This document shows, piece after piece, positions 41,746 through 50,458 of a DNA stretch of 64,000 bases (position 1 is its first letter; each line of letters begins with the position of its first letter). Source of the DNA: Flavobacterium soyae (GTDB lineage: Bacteria > Bacteroidota > Bacteroidia > Flavobacteriales > Flavobacteriaceae). The stretch lies in the NCBI RefSeq assembly GCF_021245985.1, contig NZ_JAJQXA010000021.1, positions 19,372 through 83,371 of the forward strand. Reading direction: 5' to 3'. The translations under genes and the position numbers were made by a program. The notes under the pieces are model-generated. The model was given only the letters and a program-made list of their open reading frames with translations, did no database searches and had not been told where the DNA came from.

Positions 41746-42801
41746 ATGGCCGTTTTTTCAATAAATGATATTATAATAAAAGGTATTTCTTGCTGTGTTC
41801 CTAAAAATAAGGAACGCAATATTGACTTGGATATATTGACAAAGGAAGAAATTCAAAAATTTATAGATGTAACAGGAGTTGAAGAACGACGTATTGCTGC
41901 AAAAGAAATTTGTACGTCTGATTTATGCTGTGAATCTGCCGAAAAATTAATTAAAGATTTAAACTGGCAGAAAGACGAAATCGAAATTCTGGTTTTTGTT
42001 TCGCAAACAGGCGATTATATTTTACCAATTTCTGCTGCCATTCTTCAGGACAGATTAGGTTTGTCTACCAATTGTATTGCTTTTGATGTTCCGCTGGGAT
42101 GTTCAGGTTATGTATACGGAATGTCGATTATTGCTGGAATGATGAAAGCAGCAGGTTTAAAAAAAGGGTTGCTTTTGGCAGGAGATACAATTAGTAAAAT
42201 TGTTTCAGATAAGGATAAAAGTACATTGCCGCTTTTTGGTGATGCCGGAAGCGCAACTGCATTTGAACTTAGTGAAAATAACGGAAACTGGCTTTTTGAT
42301 TTAGGTACAGATGGCTCAGGTTATAAAACGATAATTGTACCCGACGGAGGATCAAGAAACAGAATAAACGCAGATTCTTTAGAAATAAAAATTATTGAAG
42401 AAGGCATCAGCCGTAATTCCTGTGATTTAGTTCTTGATGGTATGGATGTTTTTGGTTTTGGAATATCGCAAGGGCCTAAAACAGTAAATAAACTGTTAGA
42501 AAAATACGCGATTGATAAAGAAAAAATAGATTACTTTATTTTTCATCAGGCAAATTTGATGATGAATAAAATGATTGCTAAAAAGTTAAAACTTCCTGTT
42601 GAAAAAGTTCCATATTCGTTACAGCATTTTGGAAACACTTCATCAGCTACAATTCCGTTGACGATAGTAACAGAATTAAAAGATAAAATAGAAAATAAAT
42701 CTTCTAATTTATTAATGTGCGGTTTTGGTGTAGGATTATCATGGGGAACGGTGTTTGTTGAAGATTGTAAAATAGAGGTTCTGGAATTAATAGAATTATA
42801 G
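41746..42801 (+). CDS. 3-oxoacyl-ACP synthase III (FabH-like), first copy
   Basis: 351 residues, thiolase fold. The full triad is present: Cys119 in PLGCSGYVYG, His267 in FIFHQAN and Asn297 in HFGNTSSATIP. KAS III enzymes condense an acyl-CoA (or acyl-ACP) starter with malonyl-ACP without needing KAS I/II. It differs considerably from the second copy downstream, so the two probably take different starters. It opens with a basic/polar N-terminus (VFSINDIIIKGISCCVPK). 2 nt to the SDR gene. Confidence 0.93.
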   Translation: MAVFSINDIIIKGISCCVPKNKERNIDLDILTKEEIQKFIDVTGVEERRIAAKEICTSDLCCESAEKLIKDLNWQKDEIEILVFVSQTGDYILPISAAILQDRLGLSTNCIAFDVPLGCSGYVYGMSIIAGMMKAAGLKKGLLLAGDTISKIVSDKDKSTLPLFGDAGSATAFELSENNGNWLFDLGTDGSGYKTIIVPDGGSRNRINADSLEIKIIEEGISRNSCDLVLDGMDVFGFGISQGPKTVNKLLEKYAIDKEKIDYFIFHQANLMMNKMIAKKLKLPVEKVPYSLQHFGNTSSATIPLTIVTELKDKIENKSSNLLMCGFGVGLSWGTVFVEDCKIEVLELIEL

Positions 42802-42802
42802 A

Positions 42803-43540
42803 ATGATTACATTACAAGATAAAAATATATTAGTTACAGGTGCATCTCAGGGAATTGGCAGAGAAATAGCAATTTCTGCTTCAAAATTAGGAGCAACTGT
42901 TACTATAGTTGGAAGAAATGTAGAAAAACTGCAGGAAACAATTTCATTACTGAGTGGAAGTGGCCACAAAATGCAGGTTGTTGACCTTTCTAATGCTGCA
43001 GATATCGATGAATTAATATCGCAAAGTTTACCTTATGACGGTGTTATTTTTAACGCTGGTATTGTAGAATACCTGCCGGTTAAGTTTTTGAACGAAAGTA
43101 AAATAGATGCTGTTTTTTCTGTAAACTTTGACAGTAATGTTGTTTTAAGCCAAAAACTAATCAAAAAGAAATTGCTGAATAAAAAAGCATCCCTTGTTTT
43201 TATATCATCAATTTCCTCAAAATTAGGCGTGGGCGGGACTGCTATGTACGCAGCGTCTAAAGCCGCTTTAATATCTTTTTCTAAAGTATTGGCTACAGAA
43301 CTGGCTCCGCAGGGAATTAGATCAAACAGTATTTGCCCCGGAATTGTTAAAACAGCAATGACAGAACAGGCAAATGACGCAGCTTCTGAAGAAGAATTAA
43401 AAAAAGCTGAATTAGAATATCCGCTGGGATATGGAGAACCATCAGATGTTGCCGGACTGGTTATGTATTTATTAAGCGATATGAGTAAATGGATGACAGG
43501 TTCTGACTTAATTATTGATGGCGGATTCACATTAAAATAA
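42803..43540 (+). CDS. SDR ketoreductase, FabG-like
   Basis: 245 residues. Rossmann NADPH-binding TGASQGIG (12-19), FNAG (83-86), and catalytic Ser136, Tyr149 and Lys153 in the YAASK segment; Asn108 is also present. C-terminal GSDLIIDGGF. Best reading: reduces the 3-oxo group that the KAS III enzymes make on the ACP. A sugar or alcohol dehydrogenase cannot be ruled out, but position between ACP/KAS and KAS favours the former. Confidence 0.9.
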   Translation: MITLQDKNILVTGASQGIGREIAISASKLGATVTIVGRNVEKLQETISLLSGSGHKMQVVDLSNAADIDELISQSLPYDGVIFNAGIVEYLPVKFLNESKIDAVFSVNFDSNVVLSQKLIKKKLLNKKASLVFISSISSKLGVGGTAMYAASKAALISFSKVLATELAPQGIRSNSICPGIVKTAMTEQANDAASEEELKKAELEYPLGYGEPSDVAGLVMYLLSDMSKWMTGSDLIIDGGFTLK

Positions 43541-43545
43541 AAATT

Positions 43546-44634
43546 ATGAATTCAAACATACCTGCTTTTCATTATTATGATGACGCTGTTTTTGGGCAAG
43601 AAAACAATATGCTTTTTAAAAAAGTGTGGCATTTTGTGGGGTTCAGATCAGATTTTTTAAATGATAATGATTTCATTGCTTTAAAAATTGCAGGCACACC
43701 GGTTGTGGTTCAAAATGTGAGAGGTGAAATTAAATCATTTTTAAACGTTTGTTCACACCGCTTTTCCATAATTCAGCAAGAAGCCTCTGGAAATAGACCT
43801 TTAGTTTGTCCTTATCATGGATGGGCATATGATAAAAACGGAATTCCAAGCGGAATTCCGAAAAAGCCTTTGTTTAAAAAATTCTCTAAAGAGGAACTTT
43901 GCGAAATGAAATTAAAGGAATTTAAAGTTTCATTTTGCGGAGATTTATGTTTTGTTTCCTTAAATGAAGACATTGAACCTTTAGAAGACTTTATAGGCGT
44001 ATTTTATGATGAATTAAAAACAATGTCGTTAAGTTTAGGAAATAGAATTGATGTTAATTCTATGGAAATAAATGCAAACTGGAAAGTGATTGTCGAAAAT
44101 ACACTTGAAAGTTATCACGTTGGTTTAGTCCATGCCGAAACACTTGCCAAATTAGAACCTTCGGGATTAGATTTTGCTTTTGATAAAAATAATTCAAGCT
44201 GGACCAGTGATTTGAATATCGTAAAAGATAAAGGAGGTTATAAAAAAATCGACACCTATTATTCACCAAGAAGTTACGATATAGAAGGTTACAAACATAT
44301 ACTTATTTTTCCTAATTTGTTGATATCGAGTACACACGGTATTTCTTTTAATTATTCTTTAATTGAACCAATTACACCAGACAGTACAAAATTTACAAGT
44401 TACGTTTTTACAGCGGCTGCAAACGATTCTGAAAAAACACCAATTGTTATTAAAGCTTTTGAAGAATCTTTAATCGGTTTTAACAGACAGGTTTTTGATG
44501 AAGATAAAGCGGTATGTCAGCTTGTTCAGCAAGGAGTAAGACATACTAATTTATCAGGAAAACTTTCTGATGAAGAAGAACGGGTACATCATTTTCAAAA
44601 ACAATATTTAAAATTCCTGGAAAATGAAAGCTAA
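43546..44634 (+). CDS. Rieske non-heme iron oxygenase, alpha subunit
   Basis: 362 residues. Rieske [2Fe-2S] ligands Cys69/His71 (VCSHRF) and Cys88/His91 (CPYHGWAYD); mononuclear iron ligands His191 and His196 in NTLESYHVGLVH and Asp320 in FDEDKAVCQLVQQG, so both centres are intact. Such oxygenases hydroxylate, demethylate or desaturate. The substrate group is unknown; the choline/carnitine-type C-terminus suggests a non-aromatic substrate. No reductase or ferredoxin partner lies in the operon. Its last 11 nt overlap the second KAS III gene. Confidence 0.92.
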   Translation: MNSNIPAFHYYDDAVFGQENNMLFKKVWHFVGFRSDFLNDNDFIALKIAGTPVVVQNVRGEIKSFLNVCSHRFSIIQQEASGNRPLVCPYHGWAYDKNGIPSGIPKKPLFKKFSKEELCEMKLKEFKVSFCGDLCFVSLNEDIEPLEDFIGVFYDELKTMSLSLGNRIDVNSMEINANWKVIVENTLESYHVGLVHAETLAKLEPSGLDFAFDKNNSSWTSDLNIVKDKGGYKKIDTYYSPRSYDIEGYKHILIFPNLLISSTHGISFNYSLIEPITPDSTKFTSYVFTAAANDSEKTPIVIKAFEESLIGFNRQVFDEDKAVCQLVQQGVRHTNLSGKLSDEEERVHHFQKQYLKFLENES

Positions 44635-45631
44635 TATAAAAGCCATATCTTATTATCTTCCGGAAGAAATTCTGTCGAATGATTTAATAAATAAAGAGTT
44701 TCCGGAATGGGATATTGAAAAAATCAGCTCTAAAACGGGAATCAATTCAAGACATATAAGTGCAAAAGATGAGTTTTCATCTGATATGGCAGTAAAAGCC
44801 GCAGAACGATTATTTGCAGAGCATAATATTGATAAATCGACTATTGATTATTTATTGTTTTGTACCCAAAGCCCAGATTATTTCCTGCCTACAACGGCTT
44901 GTATTATTCAGGATAAATTAGGACTAAATACTTCAATAGGAGCTTTAGATTTTAACCTTGGATGTTCAGGGTTTGTTTATGGATTAAGTTTGGCTAAAGG
45001 TTTAATAGCAGGAGAAATGGCAAAAAATGTTTTGTTGATTACCTCAGAAACCTATTCTAAATTCATTCATCATAAAGATAAAAGTAACAAAACTATTTTT
45101 GGGGACGCCGCTGCCGCAACATTAATATCAAGCGAAAGAGGATTTTGTTCTCTCGATAAATTTATTTTTGGAACGGATGGAAAAGGGGCAGAAAACTTAA
45201 TTGTAAAACAAGGCGGAATGCGTTTTCCGGTTTCTAATGAAAATGAAGATATTCAGGATGAATTTGGAAACGTTCGAAATGATAAAAATTTGTACATGAA
45301 CGGCGCAGAAATCTTCAATTTTACAGGAGAATTTGTTCCCAAACTTACTGAGGCTATTTTAGAGAAATCGAACTTAACTAAAGAAGATATTGATTTATAT
45401 ATCTTTCATCAGGCAAATAAATATATGCTTAACCACCTGAGAAAGAAAATAAAAATTCCCGAAGAAAAGTTTTTTATTGCAATGGAAGAATGTGGAAACA
45501 CAGTTTCATCAACAATTCCTATTGCTTTATATGAAGCTCAAAAACAAGGGAAATTAATAGAATCCAAGAATTTGATATTGGCAGGATTTGGCGTAGGATA
45601 TTCCTGGGCTGCTTGTAACTTAATAATTTAA
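44624..45631 (+). CDS. 3-oxoacyl-ACP synthase III (FabH-like), second copy
   Basis: 335 residues with Cys114 in NLGCSGFVYG, His262 in IFHQANKYM and Asn292 in EECGNTVSS, a complete triad. Not a recent duplicate of the first copy: only the motifs and scattered residues agree. A chain of two KAS III with one ketoreductase would permit two rounds of elongation and reduction. The start overlaps the Rieske gene, so the pair is translationally coupled. 2 nt to the acyltransferase gene. Confidence 0.93.
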   Translation: MKANIKAISYYLPEEILSNDLINKEFPEWDIEKISSKTGINSRHISAKDEFSSDMAVKAAERLFAEHNIDKSTIDYLLFCTQSPDYFLPTTACIIQDKLGLNTSIGALDFNLGCSGFVYGLSLAKGLIAGEMAKNVLLITSETYSKFIHHKDKSNKTIFGDAAAATLISSERGFCSLDKFIFGTDGKGAENLIVKQGGMRFPVSNENEDIQDEFGNVRNDKNLYMNGAEIFNFTGEFVPKLTEAILEKSNLTKEDIDLYIFHQANKYMLNHLRKKIKIPEEKFFIAMEECGNTVSSTIPIALYEAQKQGKLIESKNLILAGFGVGYSWAACNLII

Positions 45632-45633
45632 AG

Positions 45634-46269
45634 ATGAAAAATTTAGTCATAATAGGAGCAAGAGGGTATGGTCGTGAGGTATGCGGGCTTGCAAGACAAT
45701 GTTCGGGCTATAATACTGAATATACTATAAAAGGTTTCTTAGATGATAAATTAGATGCTTTAGACGGTTTTGAAAATTACCCTGCTATCATTTCATCAGT
45801 AGAAAATTATGAAATTCAGGATAATGATGTATTTGTTTGCGCACTTGGAGATCTGCAATGGAAAAAACATTATGTCGAAATAATTTTATCAAAAGGAGGT
45901 CAATTTATTAATTTGATTCACCCAACGGTAGTTTTTACATCAAACGTAAAATTGGGTAACGGTATAATTATTTTCATGTATTCTAACATTAGCAACGACT
46001 GCGTGCTTGATGATTTTGTAACAATTCAGGGATTTGTAGCCATTGGGCATGATTCTAAAATTGGGAAATGGTGTCATATAAATGCCTATAGTTTTACCGG
46101 AGGTTATGCTGTTTTAGAAGAAGAAGTATGCTTAAATACTCGATCTACAGTTTTACCTAATATTATCGTTCGAAAAGGCGCAACAGTTGGTGCTGCCAGC
46201 CTTGTTATTAAAAACGTAAAAGAAAACACTACTGTTTTTGGGGTTCCTGCAAAAAAAATGGAGTTTTAA
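45634..46269 (+). CDS. NeuD/PglD/VioB-like acyltransferase (left-handed beta-helix)
   Basis: 211 residues. N-terminal Rossmann-like domain (IIGARGYGREVCGLA, 6-20; nucleotide-sugar binding) and a C-terminal hexapeptide helix (about 100-210), with the catalytic-base His139 in IGHDSKIGKWCHIN and the closing VFGVPAKKMEF. PglD, PerB and VioB of this family N-acetylate UDP/dTDP-4-amino-4,6-dideoxy sugars. Its place as last gene after ACP and two KAS III suggests it takes acyl-ACP as donor instead of acetyl-CoA; inference. Confidence 0.88.
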   Translation: MKNLVIIGARGYGREVCGLARQCSGYNTEYTIKGFLDDKLDALDGFENYPAIISSVENYEIQDNDVFVCALGDLQWKKHYVEIILSKGGQFINLIHPTVVFTSNVKLGNGIIIFMYSNISNDCVLDDFVTIQGFVAIGHDSKIGKWCHINAYSFTGGYAVLEEEVCLNTRSTVLPNIIVRKGATVGAASLVIKNVKENTTVFGVPAKKMEF

Positions 46270-46282
46270 AGAAAAGAAATAA

Positions 46283-47452
46283 ATGGATAATAGGAAAAAT
46301 ATTTTAATGATTTGTTCCTGGCTTGATTATGAACTGAGACTAGGCAGCTTTTTTATGGATCAGGCTTTAGTGTTAAGTGATAATTTTAATTTTATTCTGA
46401 TAAATTTCAGACCGGTAAAATTAAAACCTAAAAATTTCAATAAAATTTTTAAGATCGAAAAAAATATTTATGAAGATAAAGTAACCATTCTTTATCTATA
46501 TTATCCTGTGTTTAAAATTTTTAAAAGCAATTTCTTTTTGAAGTTAATTGAGAAGAAAGCATTTCGAGTTTTGCGTAAATACTTAAAGAAAGATAAAATT
46601 GAAATTGATCTGGTTCATGCACAAAGTGTTTTTGATGCAGTATTTTGGGCTTTAAGTTATCACGAAGAGTATAAAACGCCTTATTTGCTAACAGAGCATA
46701 ACCAATTTACATTAAGAAATATCAGAAAACCAAAAATTAAAAAACTTGATTCTGCTTTAAAAAACTCAAAGTTTAATTTAGTAGTAAGTAATGATTTAGT
46801 TAGACAATTTGCTGCTAATTATTTTTTCAGCGATTTTGTAAACGTTGGTAATATGGTGAATGAGCAATTGTTTAATAATAACAATAGAAACTCAAGTGAG
46901 TTTTTTGAGATTACAACAGTTGGAGCTTTTGCACCTATAAAAGATCAAATTACAGCCTTAAGAGCATTGAAAATTATTGACGATCTAAATTATCCAAAAA
47001 TTAAATTTACCTGGATTGGTATAAATGCTTGGGAAATTGGTTCAGAAGATGAAGTCGATAGTTTAATTTCAAGTTTTAAATTCAAAAATATCGAAATTGA
47101 AATTGTCAAATTAGCCTCAAAAACAGAAATTGTTTTGGCTTTGCAAAAGTCAGATGTATTTGTTTTTACAAGTATTTGCGAAACATTTGGGATTTCTCCT
47201 TTAGAAGCTTTATTTACAGGGGTTCCTGTTATCACTACTCAATCAGGCGGGGTGAATGAATTTATTAATAAGGAAAATGGAATTATTGTTCCTATAAAAG
47301 ATTCTAAAGCGATTGCTGAAAATATTTTAAAAATCCTGAATAAAGAATTACAATTTAATTCTGAATTGATATCTAAAAACGCAATATCCAGTTTTGGAAC
47401 TAAGGCATTTAAAGAAAAAATGATTCCAATTTATAATAGAAGTATAGCTTAA
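46283..47452 (+). CDS. glycosyltransferase, GT4 type
   Basis: 389 residues. GT-B fold retaining glycosyltransferase: an N-terminal Rossmann domain with LVHAQSVFDAVFWALSY and TEHNQFTLRN, and the nucleotide-sugar domain with FTSICETFGISPLEALFTG (E-x7-E motif) and TTQSGGVNEFI. Cytosolic face of the membrane. 14 nt after the acyltransferase gene, so probably the last enzymes of the same transcription unit. Acceptor and sugar unknown. Confidence 0.9.
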   Translation: MDNRKNILMICSWLDYELRLGSFFMDQALVLSDNFNFILINFRPVKLKPKNFNKIFKIEKNIYEDKVTILYLYYPVFKIFKSNFFLKLIEKKAFRVLRKYLKKDKIEIDLVHAQSVFDAVFWALSYHEEYKTPYLLTEHNQFTLRNIRKPKIKKLDSALKNSKFNLVVSNDLVRQFAANYFFSDFVNVGNMVNEQLFNNNNRNSSEFFEITTVGAFAPIKDQITALRALKIIDDLNYPKIKFTWIGINAWEIGSEDEVDSLISSFKFKNIEIEIVKLASKTEIVLALQKSDVFVFTSICETFGISPLEALFTGVPVITTQSGGVNEFINKENGIIVPIKDSKAIAENILKILNKELQFNSELISKNAISSFGTKAFKEKMIPIYNRSIA

Positions 47453-48450
47453 TGATGTTTCAAGAAAATAAAGAATTTAAGATGAAAGATCAAAACAGCA
47501 TCATTTCAAATTGGGAAAATAATGAAACTCACCCGTTGGTTAGTATTATTTGTACCACCTTTAATCACGAAAACTTTATAAAGGAAACTTTAGAAGGCTT
47601 TTTAAGTCAGAAGACTAAATTTTCTTTTGAAATAATAATTCATGATGATGCTTCTACAGATAATACGGTTAGTATAATAAATGATTTTGTCTCAAAATAT
47701 CCCTTAATAATTACACCGATTTTTCAAAAGGAAAATCAATATTCTAAAAAAGAGGTTAATATATGGAGCGATTTTACTTTCCCCATGACACAAGGAAAAT
47801 ACATAGCCTTATGCGAAGGAGATGATTACTGGATAGATGAATTAAAACTGCAGAAACAAGTTGATTTTTTAGAAAACAATCTTGATTATGTAATTACCTG
47901 GACGGATTTTTATACTAAAAAAGAAGCTGAATTAATCCCTAATGATTTCAGCAGTACCTTGCCGGCTGTTTATACAATTGATTTTAATACACTTTTTAAA
48001 CCTTATTGTACTTATACTTTAACAAGCGTTTTCAAGAAAGATGCAGTTGATCCTTTAGATTACAAAAAATTCCGATACAGTAAAGATAATACACTTTATG
48101 CTTTGGCTCTTTGTAACGGAAAAGGAGCTTTCTTGAATTTTCAAGGCGCTGTTTACAGATGGCATTCAGGCGGGATTTATTCTTTGCAGACACCTTTCCT
48201 GCAGCGTTATTCATCTTATCTAAACTTAAAAGAGATATTTGAAAACATTCCGCAGTCCAGAACGCAAAACATTAAAAAAGTTTTGAGAACCTTGCTAAAA
48301 GCTTCAGCTTTTGAGGCTTTAAAATTGCGTAAAAATAAAGAGCTCAAAAACAGCAAAGATCATGAAAATGCTATAAATGAATTTTTAGATGAAGCAGGAT
48401 TTTCTTTAAAACTTAAATACTTGTGGCGTTATATTAAATCAAGCATATAA
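47452..48450 (+). CDS. glycosyltransferase, GT2 type
   Basis: 332 residues. GT-A domain with VSIICTTFNHENFIKETLEG (about 29-48), the IIHDDASTDNT loop and ALCEGDDYWID (about 120-130), which supplies the metal-binding Asp pair. Start overlaps the previous stop codon by 1 nt (TAATG); other ATGs at 47455 and 47482 are possible, and the one at 47482 (MKDQNSIIS) would still keep the domain intact. Convergent with the following minus-strand GT2 gene, 3 nt apart. Confidence 0.9.
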   Translation: MMFQENKEFKMKDQNSIISNWENNETHPLVSIICTTFNHENFIKETLEGFLSQKTKFSFEIIIHDDASTDNTVSIINDFVSKYPLIITPIFQKENQYSKKEVNIWSDFTFPMTQGKYIALCEGDDYWIDELKLQKQVDFLENNLDYVITWTDFYTKKEAELIPNDFSSTLPAVYTIDFNTLFKPYCTYTLTSVFKKDAVDPLDYKKFRYSKDNTLYALALCNGKGAFLNFQGAVYRWHSGGIYSLQTPFLQRYSSYLNLKEIFENIPQSRTQNIKKVLRTLLKASAFEALKLRKNKELKNSKDHENAINEFLDEAGFSLKLKYLWRYIKSSI

Positions 48451-48453
48451 CAA

Positions 48454-49473
48454 CTATTTGCCGGTTAACGATTTAAAATAGAGCAGTACTTTATCAACAA
48501 AATTTATTTTTTGAAACAATGTGCTTTCGTTATTTTTCAAATGTTTATAAAATGAACGTTTATACGAGCCCGCATTGCGAATAGTGCGTATTAAATTTTT
48601 AGTGATATGTTTTTGAAAAATTTCTTGGTTAAAATATCTTAGTTTTGCATTTTGCGAAAGCAGGAGTTTTGATGCATTAATAGTTTCGATAATTTCTTCT
48701 GGAGAAAGACCTTTTTTAAACGAAACAGCATTTAGGTAAAAATCAATTTTAGAATCGGCAGGATTTATTTCAAGTGCAGCCAATTGATTTATTTTTACTT
48801 TTTTTACAGATCGGTTTACGTTATCAATTTTTGTTTTACTGATATTGTTATTGTGCTGTCTGTAATTTAATAAAGATTCAGGAATATTATAAAAGTTAGT
48901 TTTGGCTAATAATCTGCTCCATAAATCATAATCCTCAACAGGAACATATTCATTATCGAATTTTAGATCGCCTAACACTTCTTTCTTAAACATTACAGTT
49001 GGATTCCCGATGTTACAACTGTGTAAAAAAGATACTTTTATAGTATCTGGATTTGTATTATGTTTTATGATTTTATCTTTTTTTGATCCAAAAAAAGTAA
49101 ACCATGTACCGCAGACTCCAATTTCAGGATTGTTTTTAAGTACTGCAATTTGTTTTTCAAAACGTGTTGGGAGAGCAATATCATCAGCATCCATTAATGC
49201 AATATAAGTGCCTTTTGCAGCGTTAATACCTTCATTCCTAAGGTTTGCCGGTCCAACATTTTGTTCTTTGTCGATAATAATTATTCGATTATCTTTAGAT
49301 TGAAAGCTTTTAATTATTTCTAAACTTCCATCTGTAGATTTATCATTTAAAATGATAAGCTCAAAGTCTGAAAATGTTTGATTTAGAATACTTTCAATAC
49401 TTTCGTACAAAAATGAAGCTGCATTATAGACAGGAATTATCACAGAAATTTCAGGAAATCGAAGAATTTGCAT
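48454..49473 (-). CDS. glycosyltransferase, GT2 type
   Basis: 339 residues from the ATG at 49473. GT-A motifs ISVIIPVYNAASFLYESIES (about 9-28), NDKSTDGSLEII and ALMDADDIALPTRF (about 90-103), NEYVPVEDYDLWSRLL (about 170-185). A TTG start at 49494 lies within the TATCTTTG promoter element (49492-49499), so the ATG is chosen. Inverting glycosyltransferase of the surface polysaccharide; acceptor unknown. Confidence 0.9.
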   Translation of the reverse strand: MQILRFPEISVIIPVYNAASFLYESIESILNQTFSDFELIILNDKSTDGSLEIIKSFQSKDNRIIIIDKEQNVGPANLRNEGINAAKGTYIALMDADDIALPTRFEKQIAVLKNNPEIGVCGTWFTFFGSKKDKIIKHNTNPDTIKVSFLHSCNIGNPTVMFKKEVLGDLKFDNEYVPVEDYDLWSRLLAKTNFYNIPESLLNYRQHNNNISKTKIDNVNRSVKKVKINQLAALEINPADSKIDFYLNAVSFKKGLSPEEIIETINASKLLLSQNAKLRYFNQEIFQKHITKNLIRTIRNAGSYKRSFYKHLKNNESTLFQKINFVDKVLLYFKSLTGK

Positions 49474-49491
49474 GGTTTTTGTTTTAAAAGG

Positions 49492-49499
49492 CAAAGATA
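49492..49499 (-). promoter_or_regulatory. -7 element for the GT2 gene at 48454-49473
   Basis: TATCTTTG on the minus strand, 19 nt before the ATG. It decides the start codon of that gene. Confidence 0.5.
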
Positions 49500-49570
49500 A
49501 GGTTTGAGTTAAAATTATCTTAAAAAATCAAAAGTAAATTTCATAGATAATTTCGGAATGTTTTTATCTT

Positions 49571-49578
49571 TGCCCAAC
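49571..49578 (+). promoter_or_regulatory. -7 element for the 49591 glycosyltransferase gene
   Basis: TATCTTTG about 15-20 nt before the ATG at 49591. It gives this gene its own promoter, back-to-back with the minus-strand GT2 promoter. Confidence 0.45.
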
Positions 49579-49590
49579 AAATTTAAATAA

Positions 49591-50457
49591 ATGAAAAAAA
49601 TTCAAGTTGGATTTTTAGTGTCGTATGATTATGAATTGCTTAAAATTGCGATTCCACAAGTATATAAAGAATCTGACTCAATTTTTTTAGCAATTGATAA
49701 AGAAAGAAAGACCTGGAAAGGAGAATCTTTTGTAATAGAAGACAGCTTTTTTCAATGGTTAAGGTCTATTGATGTCGATTTTAAAATAGAAATATTAGAA
49801 GACAATTTTTATCATCCTGAATTGACCAGCATGCAATGTGAAGTTTTGGAACGAAAAATTCTTGCTGAAAAAATGGGCATAGGAAACTGGCTCATACAAT
49901 TAGATGCAGATGAATATTTTTTTGATTTTAAGGCATTTGTAAAATTCTTAAAATCTAAGAATTATTATCTTGATAATCCTGAAAAAAATCAAATTCAGGT
50001 ATCTCCTTATTTGATAAACTTATATAAAAGGATAGATGACGGAATATTGTATGTTGAAAAACCTACAAAAATTATGGTTGCCACAAATTTCCCAAGTTAC
50101 AAGGTAGGAAGACAGACTCGTAAGAGAATAATTTATTATAAAGGTTTAATACTTCATGAATGTATATCCAGAACAAAGGAAGAGCTGGAGATGAAGTTTA
50201 ATAATTGGGGACATGATATAGATATTAATAAAGAAGAGTTTTTGGAAAAATGGGAAACGGTAAATGAAAGCAACTACAAAAGTATGCGAAACTTCTTTTA
50301 CATGGAACCTGAAAAATGGAAAAAACTTGCATTTGTAAAGGGCACGACCTTTAATGAAATTGGCAAAAATTTAGATTTTTCAAAAGTACTGCCTTCAGAT
50401 TTATATATATGGAAGAAAAACTTTGGACAATGGTTTAAACACTTAACAAAGAAGTAG
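49591..50457 (+). CDS. putative glycosyltransferase
   Basis: 288 residues. GT-A-like: N-terminal VGFLVSYDYELLKIAIPQVY (6-25) and a metal-binding LIQLDADEYFFD (about 100-111). The C-terminal half (YKVGRQTRKRIIYYKGLILH, and a Trp/Lys-rich end) is not one I can place. Related in outline to GT2-like or capsular enzymes; the family is not certain. Convergent with the next gene, 1 nt between the stops. Confidence 0.7.
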   Translation: MKKIQVGFLVSYDYELLKIAIPQVYKESDSIFLAIDKERKTWKGESFVIEDSFFQWLRSIDVDFKIEILEDNFYHPELTSMQCEVLERKILAEKMGIGNWLIQLDADEYFFDFKAFVKFLKSKNYYLDNPEKNQIQVSPYLINLYKRIDDGILYVEKPTKIMVATNFPSYKVGRQTRKRIIYYKGLILHECISRTKEELEMKFNNWGHDIDINKEEFLEKWETVNESNYKSMRNFFYMEPEKWKKLAFVKGTTFNEIGKNLDFSKVLPSDLYIWKKNFGQWFKHLTKK

Positions 50458-50458
50458 C

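Noticed and set aside
41511..46269. Flexirubin/aryl-polyene or dialkylresorcinol pigment cluster
   Set aside because: Those clusters carry several KAS II, dehydratases, aromatic ammonia-lyase or DarA/DarB genes. Here there are only two KAS III, one SDR and one ACP, next to a sugar aminotransferase and a sugar acyltransferase.
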